Part shown: positions 46,646 to 60,677 of the stretch, one piece after another
Position numbering within the stretch: the first letter of the stretch is position 1
How the letters are laid out: each line of letters starts with the position of its first letter
Source of the DNA: Portunus trituberculatus
Lineage: Eukaryota; Arthropoda; Malacostraca; Decapoda; Portunidae
Direction: 5' to 3'
NCBI RefSeq assembly: GCF_017591435.1
Contig: NC_059304.1
Span: forward strand, 27,113,316-27,177,315
DNA length: 64,000 nt
Notes under the pieces: generated by a model
Told to the model about the DNA's origin: nothing
Database searches by the model: none
What the model saw: only the letters and a program-made list of their open reading frames with translations
Made by a program: the position numbers and the translations under genes

Positions 46646-49600
46646 CCCCCCTCTCTTACGGATGACTTCAACACAGTCCGCCGAATTGCTGGAAAATATT
46701 CTTCTCCTTCCTCACCAATTTTGTTGTCTGCTGGGATAACGGTGGCAGACCCTAGGAATGTCGCCGACCTCTTCGCGGAGCACTTTGCCAGTGTTTCCCG
46801 GAGGCATCCTGCAGCCCCGGGCGCACGTCACCGCCAGAGAATGGAATCTCTCAGCATAAACTTTTCTTCCGCTGGAGGGGAGTCTTATAATGTCCCTTTC
46901 TCTGCTTCCGAGTTGCGGACTGCTTTGTCCCAGCGTCACGACTCTTCTCCTGGGCCAGATGATATACCTTATGCCTTCTTGCGCCACATGTCTGACACTG
47001 CTTTAAACTTTCTTTTAAATCTTTATAATTTGATTTGGCATACCGGTGACTTTCCTACTTCTTGGGCTGTGGCAGTGGTTCTCCCATTTCCGAAGCCTGG
47101 GAAAGATAATCTCCAGGCTACGAACTACCGTCCTATATCTTTGACATCCTGCATTTGTAAAGCTTTAGAAAAGATGGTTAAATGTAATAAGACTCATGTG
47201 GTACTTGGAGAGGGGGAAGTACTTGTCATCGGTACAGTACGGCTTCCGAAAGATGAGGTCTACTACTGATGCTCTTTTATCCCTAGAGTCATCCATTTGT
47301 GAGGCCTTCGCTAATCACCACCATCAATCAAGTAACAGTGTTTTTTGACCTGGTATTTTACAGTCTTTATTTAATTTTGGCCATCGTGGCCACCTTCCTC
47401 TTTTTATCCAGCAGTTTTTATCCAGACGTTTTTTACGGGTTCATGTGGGGAGTGTTCTCCCTGAGGCTTTTAGTTTTTAGATACTCTACTGTTTTTTACT
47501 GCCTTAATATAGTTTTTTTTTTTTTTTTTTTAGTTGCTCTGTCTTTTTAAATGATTGAAGCGGCGCCAAATTACCTCAGCCGTTGCGGCGCCTTAAACAA
47601 AATCCATCCATCCATCTCTCTGAAGCTACTGCTCTAAATGATGGCGTTCCACAGGGAAGTATTCTTAGTGTTACATTATTTGCAGTCGCCATAAATGGTG
47701 TTATTGATATTCTCTCTGATGGCATTCACAGCTCCTTATATGATGATGATTTATGTATTTAATTTGCTGCTGCTAGGATGTCACTGATTGAGCGCAAGCT
47801 CCTACCCGCGATCAATAGGGTGTCCAGTTGGGCCAACATGAACGGTTTTCGATTCTCCACCTCGAAGACCGTAGCCATGCATTTTTGCCGCAACCATGGT
47901 GTCCATTCAGACCCGGATTTATACCTCGCCAATATAGGCGCCTCTCATGCGTGGAGGCGACTCGATATCTTAGGCTTTTGTTTGACAACCGTCTCACCTG
48001 GGTTCCCCATTTCCGTTCTCTTAAGGTGTCTTGTCGGCAGGCATTATCCCATCTTGGGGTTTTAAGTCACACCTCTTGGGGTGCGGACAGGGAGACTCTG
48101 CTGCTGCTTCACCGTACACTAATCCTTCCAAAGCTGGAATACGGTTGTGAGATCTACTCCTCTGCAACGGATGCACGACTACGCACGCTTGACTCCGTGC
48201 ATTATGCAGGGGTCCGCTTGGCTACGGGTGCATTTCGGACATCTCCAATACCTAGCTTACTAGTGGATGCTTGTTTATGGCCGCTCGACCTCCGGCGCCA
48301 GTCTTCGATGCTCCGGTGTTGGTATCGCACCCACCGTCTTCCTGATTTTGTCCCCTGTCTGTCAATATTGCGGGACTCGCAGGCGTATGTCACTCTTCCG
48401 AGTCTCCCTAAACCTTTTGGCGTTAGAGTTGCAAATCTCATGGCGGAGTTATCTATCGACCCCACTCCTGTGTACTCTTTCCGTCTCCCGCGAGTTGGTT
48501 GTTGGCAACTCGCATTATGCCCTCCTGCCATGGATGGCAAGAAGGATTTTTTGCCAGCTCTGTCCCACACACGGTTTTTAGAAAACTTTTTTATCCATTC
48601 TGATGAGACTCCTCTTTTTACTGATGGTTCCAAATCCGACGCAGGCGTTGGGTTTAGTGTGGTTTTCCCCTCTTTTTATCGGTGTGGCAGCCTTCCTTCA
48701 GTGGCATCCGTCTTTACTGCGGGTCTGTCTGCCATAGTCCTAGCTTTACAAATAATACTCTCCCAGTTTCGTCTTTTACAATTTTTAGTGACTGTCGCAG
48801 TGCTCTTACTTCTCTCTCTTGCACTATATCCTTTAACCCTTTGGTTTTATCAGCCATGGAGTGGCTATATCTTCTTACACAACGAGGATATCGTATTGGG
48901 TTCTGTTGGGTCCCTGGTCACGTTGGTGTTCCAGGGAATGAACACGCAGATCGCCTCGCTAAAGAGGCAGCATGTCGCGCTACATCTCCTGCCCCTGTTC
49001 CGTTTCGAGATGTCTTTCCTCTTATTCGTGAGGCAGTTGCAACAATTTGGCAGAGGAGATGGCTAACGGGGGTCGCAACCTCGAAAATGGGAGAGATCAC
49101 TACTTCCACTATCCCTCATTGGACATACACCCATGTCCGGGATCGACGTTTACAGATTTTACTGGCTCGATTGCGTATAGGTCACACGTACCTTACACAA
49201 AGGTACCTGTTGACTAGGGACCCTCAACCTTACTGTGATGACTGTCTGGTGCCGCTTACCGTGCGGCACCTATTGGTAGAGTGCCCTAGTTTGATAGAGT
49301 TACGACACCGCTACCTCTACCGCTGTCGCGGTAGAGATAGCGGTGTCTATTATATCTCAAAGATCCTTGGACCAGAGTGTCTGGCCCAGGGCCATGACGT
49401 TTTCAAGTTTTTGGGAGAAGCTGGCCATCTCCCAAAGCTTTGAAGTCTATTCTTATAATATTTTATTATATGTATTTTAATATTTTACTTAGTTTTATCG
49501 CCTTTTTTAATGTTTAGCTACATTATTGTTTTTAACTATGTATTTTAAGTTTTAAGTTTTATTTGATTTTAATTTTACAGTATTTTTAATCTTTCCCCTT

Positions 49601-49738
49601 TTACTGAATTGTTTTACTTAATTTTAATTAGTTGTTTTTTTAATATGTACACGGTTGTTTCATTTTATTTTTTGTAGCGGCGCTATATGACCAGTGTTGT
49701 TACGGTGCCAAAATATTAAAATCCAATCCAATCCAATC
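46646..49738 (+). mobile_element. LINE family B, copy B11, 5'-truncated
   Basis: It starts in the ORF2 linker (LTDDFNTVRRIAGKYSS reading) and continues through RT (PGPDDIPYAFLRHMSDT, NYRPISLTSCICKALEKMV). A deletion around the DLEKAYDTAW motif (about 47350) and the small insertion B12 at 47469-47615 interrupt it. The catalytic box is LYDDDLCI (Val to Asp) followed by a stop at about 47760. The thumb and RNase H (48682-49443, 253 codons open) are good: SDCRSALTSLSC, WVPGHVGVPGNEHADRLAK, LLTRDPQPYCDDCLVPL, LLVECPSLIEL. The 3' UTR ends (AATCC)3 at 49738. Confidence 0.85.
47469..47615 (+). mobile_element. 147-bp family B 3'-end insertion (B12) inside B11
   Basis: This piece is only the last part of a family B 3' UTR: a T-run, GCGGCGCC-AAATTACC-TTGCGGCGCC, then an ATCCATCCAT tail. 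The flanks CTCCCTGAGGCT (47457-47468) and CTCTCTGAAGCT (47616-47627) are near-identical and correspond to one site in uninterrupted copies, so they are a target-site duplication. It is a severely 5'-truncated insertion. Confidence 0.85.
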
Positions 49739-50602
<864 letters not shown>

Positions 50603-50670
<68 letters not shown>

Positions 50671-50675
50671 TTTTT
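50603..50675. repeat. (TA)n run followed by a T-run
   Basis: TA dinucleotides to about 50653, then T to 50675. It is followed by two local copies of CTGATAAAGAAA...ATTGTGC at about 50676 and 50714, a small duplication. Confidence 0.9.
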
Positions 50676-50907
50676 CTGATAAAGAAAATTGTGCTTTTTT
50701 TTCTCTCTCTCTCTGATAAAGAAAGAAAATTGTGCAGTCATTTTCATGGGGTTTAAGAAACCAAATTCTTAATAAAATCCTTGTAATACTATTCATTCAT
50801 GGGCATATTAAATTGATTGTTCACTAACTTACGTAAAAAGGTAAACCTGTCAAGAACGATTTTTCATTATATCATGTACGAGTATCAGAGGTTTGTTCTG
50901 TCCGCAG

Positions 50908-51051
50908 GAATGTTTCCAACCTTTCAACATGGCGATGGGTTTACAGAGCCACTCCCCTCTTAAAAGGAGCCTTGACCAAGCTGTAAGAATGGTAGTGGAG
51001 GCTGGTCTTGTACATCATTGGTTAGATGAAACGCTTTTACTTGCCAAACAG
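50908..51051 (+). CDS. Ionotropic receptor exon: end of S2 ligand-binding lobe
   Basis: This 144-bp exon encodes 48 residues in phase 0 and is bounded by TCTGTCCGCAG (AG at 50906-50907) and GTGAGA. The protein contains FNMAMGLQSHSPLKRSLDQA and VVEAGLVHHWLDETLLLAKQ. This is the canonical end of S2 in IR and iGluR proteins: a hydrophobic strand, a K/H-x-SPL-[KR] turn, then an amphipathic helix ending [VE]-x-E-[AS]-G-[LI]-x-x-x-W. It precedes the M4 exon at 57192 in matching phase. A SINE body and retrotransposon pieces lie in the next intron. This exon gave the clearest family recognition. Confidence 0.83.
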
Positions 51052-51060
51052 GTGAGACGC

Positions 51061-51337
51061 GACGTCGATGATTTTTTTTTTTTTTTCTCATGTAAGAATG
51101 ACACAGACTAAGAGCAACACAAGTGGTTTAAATTTACTTACATGTATGTCACTATGCTACCCAGGTTCTACGTAGGTGCTTCCACCATAGATGCGCTTGG
51201 GTGGTGATATGGGCTCTAAAATGTGTACCACTATAAATAAAAGTCCCTGCGCCAATAATGGGTGGAAGCTGGACAGCTCTTCGCATACTCTTCAAGCAGA
51301 CCTACAGGCACTATGCGATATAACATAAAAAAAAAAG
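51061..51337 (+). mobile_element. SINE fragment, second copy of the S1 body
   Basis: The segment TTACTTACATGTATGTCAC through ACTCTTCAAGCAGACCTAC corresponds base for base, with scattered changes, to the non-tRNA body of the SINE at about 4345-4520. It ends in an A-run at about 51327-51337. The tRNA-like head is absent; a T-run (about 51070-51086) is found in its place. Confidence 0.75.
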
Positions 51338-51550
51338 TAGTTAGCAAGATCAGAATAGTGGCTGGCATGAAAATAACGAAAGAAAATAGCAAGAGAGGCA
51401 ACATTGCGGCGATGAGAAAGAGACTGATGACCAGTGCTGCCAGATCAAGTTGCCAAAAGTTCCCTGTTTTGCCTAAAAATATTTCCCTATTTAGCGCAGC
51501 ATTTTCCTGTCGTAATTTTTAACTTCATACATACGTACATACACACATTC

Positions 51551-51651
<101 letters not shown>

Positions 51652-51652
51652 T

Positions 51653-51936
51653 GGCCCGGTAGCTCAGTGGTTAGAGCGCTGGCGTCACAAGCCAGATGAC
51701 CGGGGTTCGATTCCCCGGCCGGGTGGAGATATTTGGGTGTGTCTCCTTTCACGTGTAGCCCCTGTTCACCTAGCAGTGAGTAGGTACGGGATGTAAATCG
51801 AGGAGTTGTGACCTTGTTGTCCCGGTGTGTGGTGTGTGCCTGGTTTCAGGCCTATCCCAAGATCGGAAATAATGAGCTCTGAGCTCGTTCCGTAGGGTAA
51901 TGTCTCGTCAGAGACTGCAGCAGATCAAACAGTGAA
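51653..51936 (+). mobile_element. tRNA-Val-like SINE
   Basis: Bases 51653-51726 fold like a tRNA. D arm GCTC...GAGC, anticodon stem CTGGC/GCCAG with loop GTCACAA (anticodon CAC, valine) and T arm CGGGG-TTCGATT-CCCCG are seen. The Pol III A box TAGCTCAGTGG is at 51660-51670 and the B box GGTTCGATTCC at 51704-51714. The acceptor stem pairs only if one base is skipped, and a further 200 bp of unrelated body follows. So this is a tRNA-derived SINE, not a working tRNA gene. It lies between two CA runs within the hAT-like element. Confidence 0.75.
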
Positions 51937-52641
51937 TTACACACACACACACACGAATATATATAGCTGTCATAAGTTCAGCTATCAAGCAGGGGTGAGG
52001 GAAGGAAGGGGAGGAACGAATACGGGTCTCTATCGGTCTCGTAGAATACAGGATCAGCTAGCTAGCAAGGGCGAGGGAGGAAAGGGAAGGGACGGTATAC
52101 GGGTCTCGTACAAGTCATGACGCTGTTTGGGGATGAGGGAAGGAAGAGTGAACGGCAGAGGAAGGATATAGTGATCGAGAGAAACCTCAGAAGTGAATTG
52201 AAATTCAATTGAGAGGGAAAGGAAACAATAAATAATTGATAAAAATTAATACAAATAATTATTGTACGGATGACGGGTGAAGAGGATGGGAGGAGGACAA
52301 GGGTGGGGACTGCGGATGACGGGTGTAAGTAAGTCCGTTGGTCAAAATTTCCCTAGATTTTGGAACATTTTGAATTTTCTTCCCTGTTTCCCTGTTGAGA
52401 CCTAAATTTCCCTAAAACAGGGAAATCTCCCTGCATCTGACAGCTCTGCTGATGACAGTGAATTAGAGGAGAGGAGTTGAGACGAAGAGCTTTTGTTTTC
52501 GTACTGTCAAGATTATTTGTATGAGTGGAACTTCCATTATACATGAGGCACAATCTATGCAAGGATGGATAAGTTTTCTGTATAAAGTTAGTAGCTGGGA
52601 AAGGAATGTAAAAAAAATGGCAGATGTTAGTTAAAGACTCA

Positions 52642-52747
<106 letters not shown>

Positions 52748-52879
52748 CCGGAAATTATATGTAAACTGACAGTTTGGATTATAAGTAAAGAACAGACCTA
52801 GAGTATTCACTTTAGTAGAAAATGGCAGTTGAGCGTCACTGAAAAGGAGTGAATAGTTGTCTGGTAATTTGTGTTGAGT

Positions 52880-53600
52880 CAGACGTGTCTGTTAGTGGCG
52901 AGTCATCATAGGCTTGTGGAGAGATGGCGGCTTTCCCTGATTTCCCTACAGTTATCGGATAGGTGCGTTAGTTCTTCTATCCTAGAGGCCTTCGTTAGGG
53001 AGGTTTTAAAGGTAGAGGCTGAGTTCCATCAAAGGATCTCGGAGATGCGGGAGGAGTTTTTAGGGATAATCACTGACCTGCAGTCTGAATTCTGTCTGGA
53101 GAACTCAGCGCTTGAGGAAGGGGTCGGAGCCTGCTGTCACCTTGCATAGTAAGGCGACGCTGGGTTATAAATAAGTATCGAGTGGTGTCTGCTGGCACGG
53201 AGAGGTGGAAGGTTCTCAGAGCGCCTCACCGCGTGGAGACGGCGAATTCCTCCTTTAGGTTGTATGAAGTGGAGCAGGATGGGGAAAAATACAGGAGATG
53301 ATGAGGGTAATTTCAGGAGTCAGGAACTGTTCAGGAGTTTAAGGAAGCTTTGGCTAAGATTAGAAATAAGGGTGCGATTCCTGTGGTATGCAGTGTGTTG
53401 GCAAAGAGAAGACTGGGAGGTGAATGAATGGTTGTCCAGGGATATTCTAGTGAATTGCCGGCTTGCAGATCACTGTAAGACCAATGAATGGGCAATCATT
53501 GACAACTGGGACCTCTTTTACGGCATGTACACCTTGTATGCCAGGGATAGAGTAAATTTATCGCGCCAGGGTTTTCGAGCTTGAACGTGAGTTAAACACA
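52880..53600 (+). pseudogene. CR1 ORF1 remnant: coiled coil and SGNH esterase-like domain
   Basis: The first part (about 52970-53140) reads VREVLKVEAEFHQRISEMRE with heptad-like spacing. After frame changes the second part (about 53330-53580) reads EALAKIRNKGAIPVVCSVLA, CRLADHCKTNEWAIIDNWDL and YGMYTLYARDRVNLSRQGF. The paired pattern (VVCxVL...; IDNWD...D.VHLSR) resembles the SGNH/GDSL-type esterase domain known from ORF1 of CR1 elements. Here the usual final D-x-V-H is R-V-N, so the catalytic His is lost. The stops shown make it non-functional. Confidence 0.7.
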
Positions 53601-53723
53601 CTCTAGAGCTTTTTTCCTTAGTTAGAAGAGATAAAAAGCTTCTAAGAACCATAGGAAAGAGAGAATAGTTAAATCTAGAAAAGTAACAAGCTTAGCAAAG
53701 GCGAGGAATAGTTAAGTGTGTAC

Positions 53724-53906
53724 AGTGGTACAGTGGAACCAATGCACACGGCTTCGAATCCTGTCCACGGTCTGAGAGTAGGTTGGGCTTCCTCACTCGG
53801 GGCAATGGTTTCCTAGCAGGTGGGCTTTCAGATAGGAGGTACCCCAAAAAGTATCCCCTTTAGCCCATAAATTCCCGTGAAAAGCCCACATGGTATAAAA
53901 AAAAAT
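53724..53906 (+). mobile_element. tRNA-derived SINE (S3), copy 1
   Basis: A B-box-like GCTTCGAATCC at 53751-53761 follows a GGTACAGTGG stretch, then a body (GAGAGTAGGTTGGGCTTCCT...) and an A-run at about 53897-53905. The part GTCCACGGTCTGAGAGTAGG recurs near 58203 in a different context, which supports a mobile family. It lies between the two ORFs of the CR1 LINE. Confidence 0.6.
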
Positions 53907-56490
<2,584 letters not shown>

Positions 56491-56630
56491 GATAGGATAA
56501 TAGATGGAATTAGGTAACTTTGCTCAAACATGGGTTGGCCACGTATAGGCTTAGCGGCCTCTTGCACGTTCCCTCTTTTCTTATGTTCTTATGAGAAAAA
56601 ATTAGTTTCTAATGCATTAAACAAAACTTA

Positions 56631-56632
<2 letters not shown>

Positions 56633-56727
<95 letters not shown>

Positions 56728-56737
56728 TTGTGTGTGT
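56633..56737. repeat. (TC)n(TG)n compound microsatellite
   Basis: TC to about 56711 and then TG. It is the first of three TC tracts separated by related spacers. Confidence 0.95.
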
Positions 56738-56854
56738 CGTTTTACTAATACTATAGTTGTTCCATTTTGCTTCTCTGGAATATATTACGTCTATTGTTGA
56801 CATAATCAACTATACCCAAGTGTAAATTATTTTGATATTTACCTAGGCATTATA

Positions 56855-56857
<3 letters not shown>

Positions 56858-56935
<78 letters not shown>
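56858..56935. repeat. (TC)n microsatellite, 78 bp
   Basis: Second TC tract of the group. The spacer before it (about 56738-56857) and the one after it (about 56936-57044) share an ACTAATA...GGAATATATTACGTCTATTGTTG-like core, so tract plus spacer look duplicated. Confidence 0.95.
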
Positions 56936-56938
<3 letters not shown>

Positions 56939-57041
56939 ATAGTATATTTCTTCCTTTTTTCTTTTGTGGAATGTATAACGTCTATCGTTGGCATATCGAA
57001 TTATATATAAGAGTAACTTCCTTTGATACTATTACTAACCT

Positions 57042-57176
<135 letters not shown>

Positions 57177-57191
57177 TTGCATGCTTACTAG

Positions 57192-57389
57192 GACAGACAG
57201 AAAGCCGCCGAACGGTCTACCAACTCATCTACAAAAGGATTATCGAACACAACAGAAGCAAAGGCTGCGCAGAGTGTGCCATTAAGTCTTGAACACTTGC
57301 AAGGGGTGTTCATTGTGCTTGGTATTGGTTGTAGTGTGTCACTCTTCGCCTTTTTCGTTGAAATGATATTTAAAGACTTGTTGGAATAA
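57192..57389 (+). CDS. Ionotropic receptor last exon: transmembrane helix M4 and stop
   Basis: This 198-bp exon encodes 65 residues plus a TAA at 57387-57389, in phase 0 after TTGCATGCTTACTAG. The first 28 residues are polar (DRQKAAERSTNSSTKGLSNT...). They are followed by VPLSLEHLQGVFIVLG, a hydrophobic span to about residue 60 (GCSVSLFAFFVEMIF) and a short tail KDLLE. The pattern P-L-[ST]-L-x-x-L-x-G-x-F before a helix ending in an E is the classic M4 entry of IR and iGluR subunits. M4 crosses the membrane outside to inside, so the receptor ends with a very short cytoplasmic tail. Frame and phase match the exon at 50908, so the two exons form one reading frame. Confidence 0.83.
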   Translation, partial: DRQKAAERSTNSSTKGLSNTTEAKAAQSVPLSLEHLQGVFIVLGIGCSVSLFAFFVEMIFKDLLE

Positions 57390-57714
<325 letters not shown>

Positions 57715-57778
57715 ACCTACTTAAATGCCAGTTCCATTATAGAATAATACATAATTAGCCAAAAGTCAGATACATATG

Positions 57779-58172
57779 TCTTGAAACCTCCCTCTTAAAG
57801 AAGTCAATTCGTAGGAAGATGGAAATACAGAAGCAGGCTGAGTGTTTCAGATTTTATCAAAGGAAGGTATAAATGGTCAAGAGTATAGGTTAACTTTTGC
57901 ATTAGAGAGTTGGACAGAAAAGGGAAAAAGCAAGTCTTGTACAGCGAGGCCGCAGGAGGAGGGAAAGCATGCAGTTAACAAAATCAGTAGAGCAATTAGC
58001 GTGAAAATAGACAAAAAAAAAATAAAATAAAATAAAATAAAAAGAGATGCAGTATTTCGGCAATGAGAAAGAGGCTGAAGTCAATCAGTCAAAGGAGGGT
58101 GAGTTGATGAGATGGAAAACCTTTGATCAACATTATCTAATAAAACTGTGTGAGTGGAACCCCCAAAAAACA
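57779..58172 (-). mobile_element. LINE family A 3' fragment (A5)
   Basis: The sequence follows copy A2 from about 785 to 1165: the CTTGAAACCTCCCTCTT start, the GTTAACTTTTGCATTAGAGAG and CAGCGAGGCCGCAGGAGG blocks, and the GAGTTGATGAGATGGAAAACC block. An AAAAT-rich insertion lies at about 58012-58042. No poly(A) tail remains. Confidence 0.8.
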
Positions 58173-58174
58173 AG

Positions 58175-58240
58175 CGAACTGGTTCGAATCTTGTCCATGG
58201 TCCGAGTGTAAGTTAGGCTTCTTCATGTTAGGGTATGAAT
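58175..58240 (+). mobile_element. SINE S3 fragment, copy 2
   Basis: GGTTCGAATCTTGTCCATGG followed by TCCGAGTGTAAGTTAGGCTTC matches the B box and early body of the SINE at 53724. It interrupts or ends the A5 LINE fragment. Confidence 0.6.
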
Positions 58241-58802
58241 TGTATATGATATTTTTATTTCCTTGTTTCTACACACAGCCGTGAGAAACAAAGCTGATCT
58301 TAGCGAGGAACTTATATAAATGCCTCTTTTTTTTTTCCTGTGGACGCACTTTCCTTAGGAGTTTTGTGTTAAGTAAGTGTTCGTTCCTACAGGTTAAGTG
58401 TGGAAATCTTTGGTTGTTGGATTATATATATGTGATTATAACAACATAGACATACACTTAGTACTAACATATATTATTTCTTTCACTTATAATTTAGTAA
58501 TACTTTAACTATTGTAACCAATGCATTTGTAACTGTTCTTAAATGTATTAGTCGGTCACCGGTGTGAGTTTTTGCTGACGAAATATAGATAACTACGTTA
58601 GTTGGAGTCTTGCAATCACATGGAGTTGGCCGTTATGCTTCCCCAGGCACTTGCCAGGGAGCTATGGACCGTATGTGCACAAATTATCTAGTGTAGCGTA
58701 CATAGTTGTACTGTTAATATAATGGGAAAAAATGAATAAATAAAATAAGTATATTAACTAACCTGAAAAAAAAAGTGTGAATTTCTGAACGCACGACACT
58801 TC
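58241..58802. other. No recognisable gene
   Basis: AT-rich DNA up to the assembly gap. A TTTCTACACACAG at about 58265-58277 looks like an acceptor, but the following sequence gives no supported exon in the required phase. Confidence 0.4.
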
Positions 58803-59302
58803 NNNNNNNNNNNNNNNNNNNNNNNNNNNNNNNNNNNNNNNNNNNNNNNNNNNNNNNNNNNNNNNNNNNNNNNNNNNNNNNNNNNNNNNNNNNNNNNNNN
58901 NNNNNNNNNNNNNNNNNNNNNNNNNNNNNNNNNNNNNNNNNNNNNNNNNNNNNNNNNNNNNNNNNNNNNNNNNNNNNNNNNNNNNNNNNNNNNNNNNNNN
59001 NNNNNNNNNNNNNNNNNNNNNNNNNNNNNNNNNNNNNNNNNNNNNNNNNNNNNNNNNNNNNNNNNNNNNNNNNNNNNNNNNNNNNNNNNNNNNNNNNNNN
59101 NNNNNNNNNNNNNNNNNNNNNNNNNNNNNNNNNNNNNNNNNNNNNNNNNNNNNNNNNNNNNNNNNNNNNNNNNNNNNNNNNNNNNNNNNNNNNNNNNNNN
59201 NNNNNNNNNNNNNNNNNNNNNNNNNNNNNNNNNNNNNNNNNNNNNNNNNNNNNNNNNNNNNNNNNNNNNNNNNNNNNNNNNNNNNNNNNNNNNNNNNNNN
59301 NN
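58803..59302. other. Assembly gap (500 N)
   Basis: Exactly 500 undetermined bases, a common placeholder length, so the true distance may differ and linkage across it rests on scaffolding. Confidence 0.99.
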
Positions 59303-60259
59303 GGAAGAAAACGAAGTGGGGATAAATACATTGGTTAGAAAAAAAAAAAAAACTTAATATTTGTTATAAGGTAATTCATATTGAGTGAGGAAAATATATA
59401 TCAAGGTAAATAATATGAGGACTGAGTCAGAATTCATATGTCAGGAAGGAAAACATATAATATTGCATTGATAATTGTTAACAAGACCATCATAGATCAG
59501 CTTGACATATGAAAAGGAATTAAAATTCATGAGGTTAAGATCTTATATAGATAGACGTAAAAATCGATATTGCAGAGCCATAAGGATGTCATTCCCGGAA
59601 CTACACTAATAATGTTAACATCAGAGTAAATATGATATATATGTGTAGTAAGGAAACAAGTGTAAGTATGAAGGTTGATATAGAGTGAGGTAAAACAGAG
59701 TAAGCACATGATATTAAGACATTAAAGTTGCGAATTATAATGTGAAGAAAGACGCGTCAAACATATCATTCCTTGTGTGTACATTGACTCTTGTGCCTAG
59801 CAACACTTGAACACTTCGTGCCAACCTAGGGGCATAAGGCGTGTACAAGTGGTTGTGATCAACTAGGTGACAAGTTGTTTCTCTCTGGCCAGAAGTAAAT
59901 ATTAATATACATTATGTGAATGCCGGTCTGGGGATTGCCGATTCAGAAGAGTGGGGGACGCCCTGAAAGCTTCGTTTCGACAGTACCCGGCATGGTAGTG
60001 TTGAGTGATACACAAGGATATTAGTGGGCCCACTAGTGAATATGTTGAGTAAAGATATCTATCCATGGATTGATTTTAACATGTGCATACTCGAGTCAAA
60101 ATTAATACATCAAGAGTAGTCTGACTTATGAATATAGATGAGAGGATGTGAGGTAAATATGAGATATGAAGGCAAATAGTAAATACCAAAGTAAATATAT
60201 GAATATATGGTCATGGGATGTGGATTCTGGAAAGGTTACGATGAGGTAAATATGAGATA
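59303..60259. other. AT-rich, purine-biased DNA without a gene
   Basis: The + strand is visibly rich in G and A with many GGTAAATATGA- and GATAT-like words. No domain-bearing ORF or splice-bounded exon was recognised. Confidence 0.45.
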
Positions 60260-60309
60260 GTGAGACGAGGATATTCATTATATTAGAAAAGGCTGTGGTG
60301 AAAGTTATA

Positions 60310-60677
60310 TTAGCTGTGAGGATATTGATTATATTAGAAAAGTTTGCTGTGAGGATATTGAGTATATTAGAAAAGGTTGCTGTGAGGATATTGAGTATAT
60401 TAGAAAAGGTTGCTGTGAGGATATTGAGTATATTAGAAATGTTGCTGTGAGGATATTGAGTATATTAGAAAAGTTTGCTGTGAGGATATTGAGTATATTA
60501 GAAAAGTTTGCGGTGAGGATATTGAGTATATTAGAAAAGTTTGCAGGTGAGGATATTGAGTATATTAGAAAAGTTTGCTGTGAGGATATTGAGTATATTA
60601 GAAAAGTTTGCGGTGAAGATATTGAGTATTTTAGAAAAGGTTGCAGTGAGGATATTGAGTATATTAGAAAATGTTGC
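60310..60677. repeat. 33-bp minisatellite, about 11 units
   Basis: The unit is GAGGATATTGAGTATATTAG followed by AAAAGTTTGCTGT with a few point variants (AAAAGG, GCGGT, GCAGT) and units of 32 and 34 bp. Less similar units precede it from about 60260. As 33 is a multiple of 3, 11-residue repeat ORFs appear on both strands (VRILSILEKFA; FSNILNILTAN); there is no other sign of coding. Confidence 0.92.

Noticed and set aside
51653..51726. A functional tRNA-Val gene
   Set aside because: The arms are tRNA-like with anticodon CAC, but the acceptor stem pairs only if one base is skipped. A 200-bp unrelated body follows and it lies in a transposon between CA runs, so a SINE head is the better reading.
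58278..58320. Alternative last exon of the receptor after TTTCTACACACAG
   Set aside because: Joined in phase 0 it gives one codon and a stop. The 57192 exon encodes the expected M4 helix and fits the family.
60310..60677. CRISPR-like repeat array
   Set aside because: Units are head-to-tail with no spacers and the genome is eukaryotic; it is a minisatellite.
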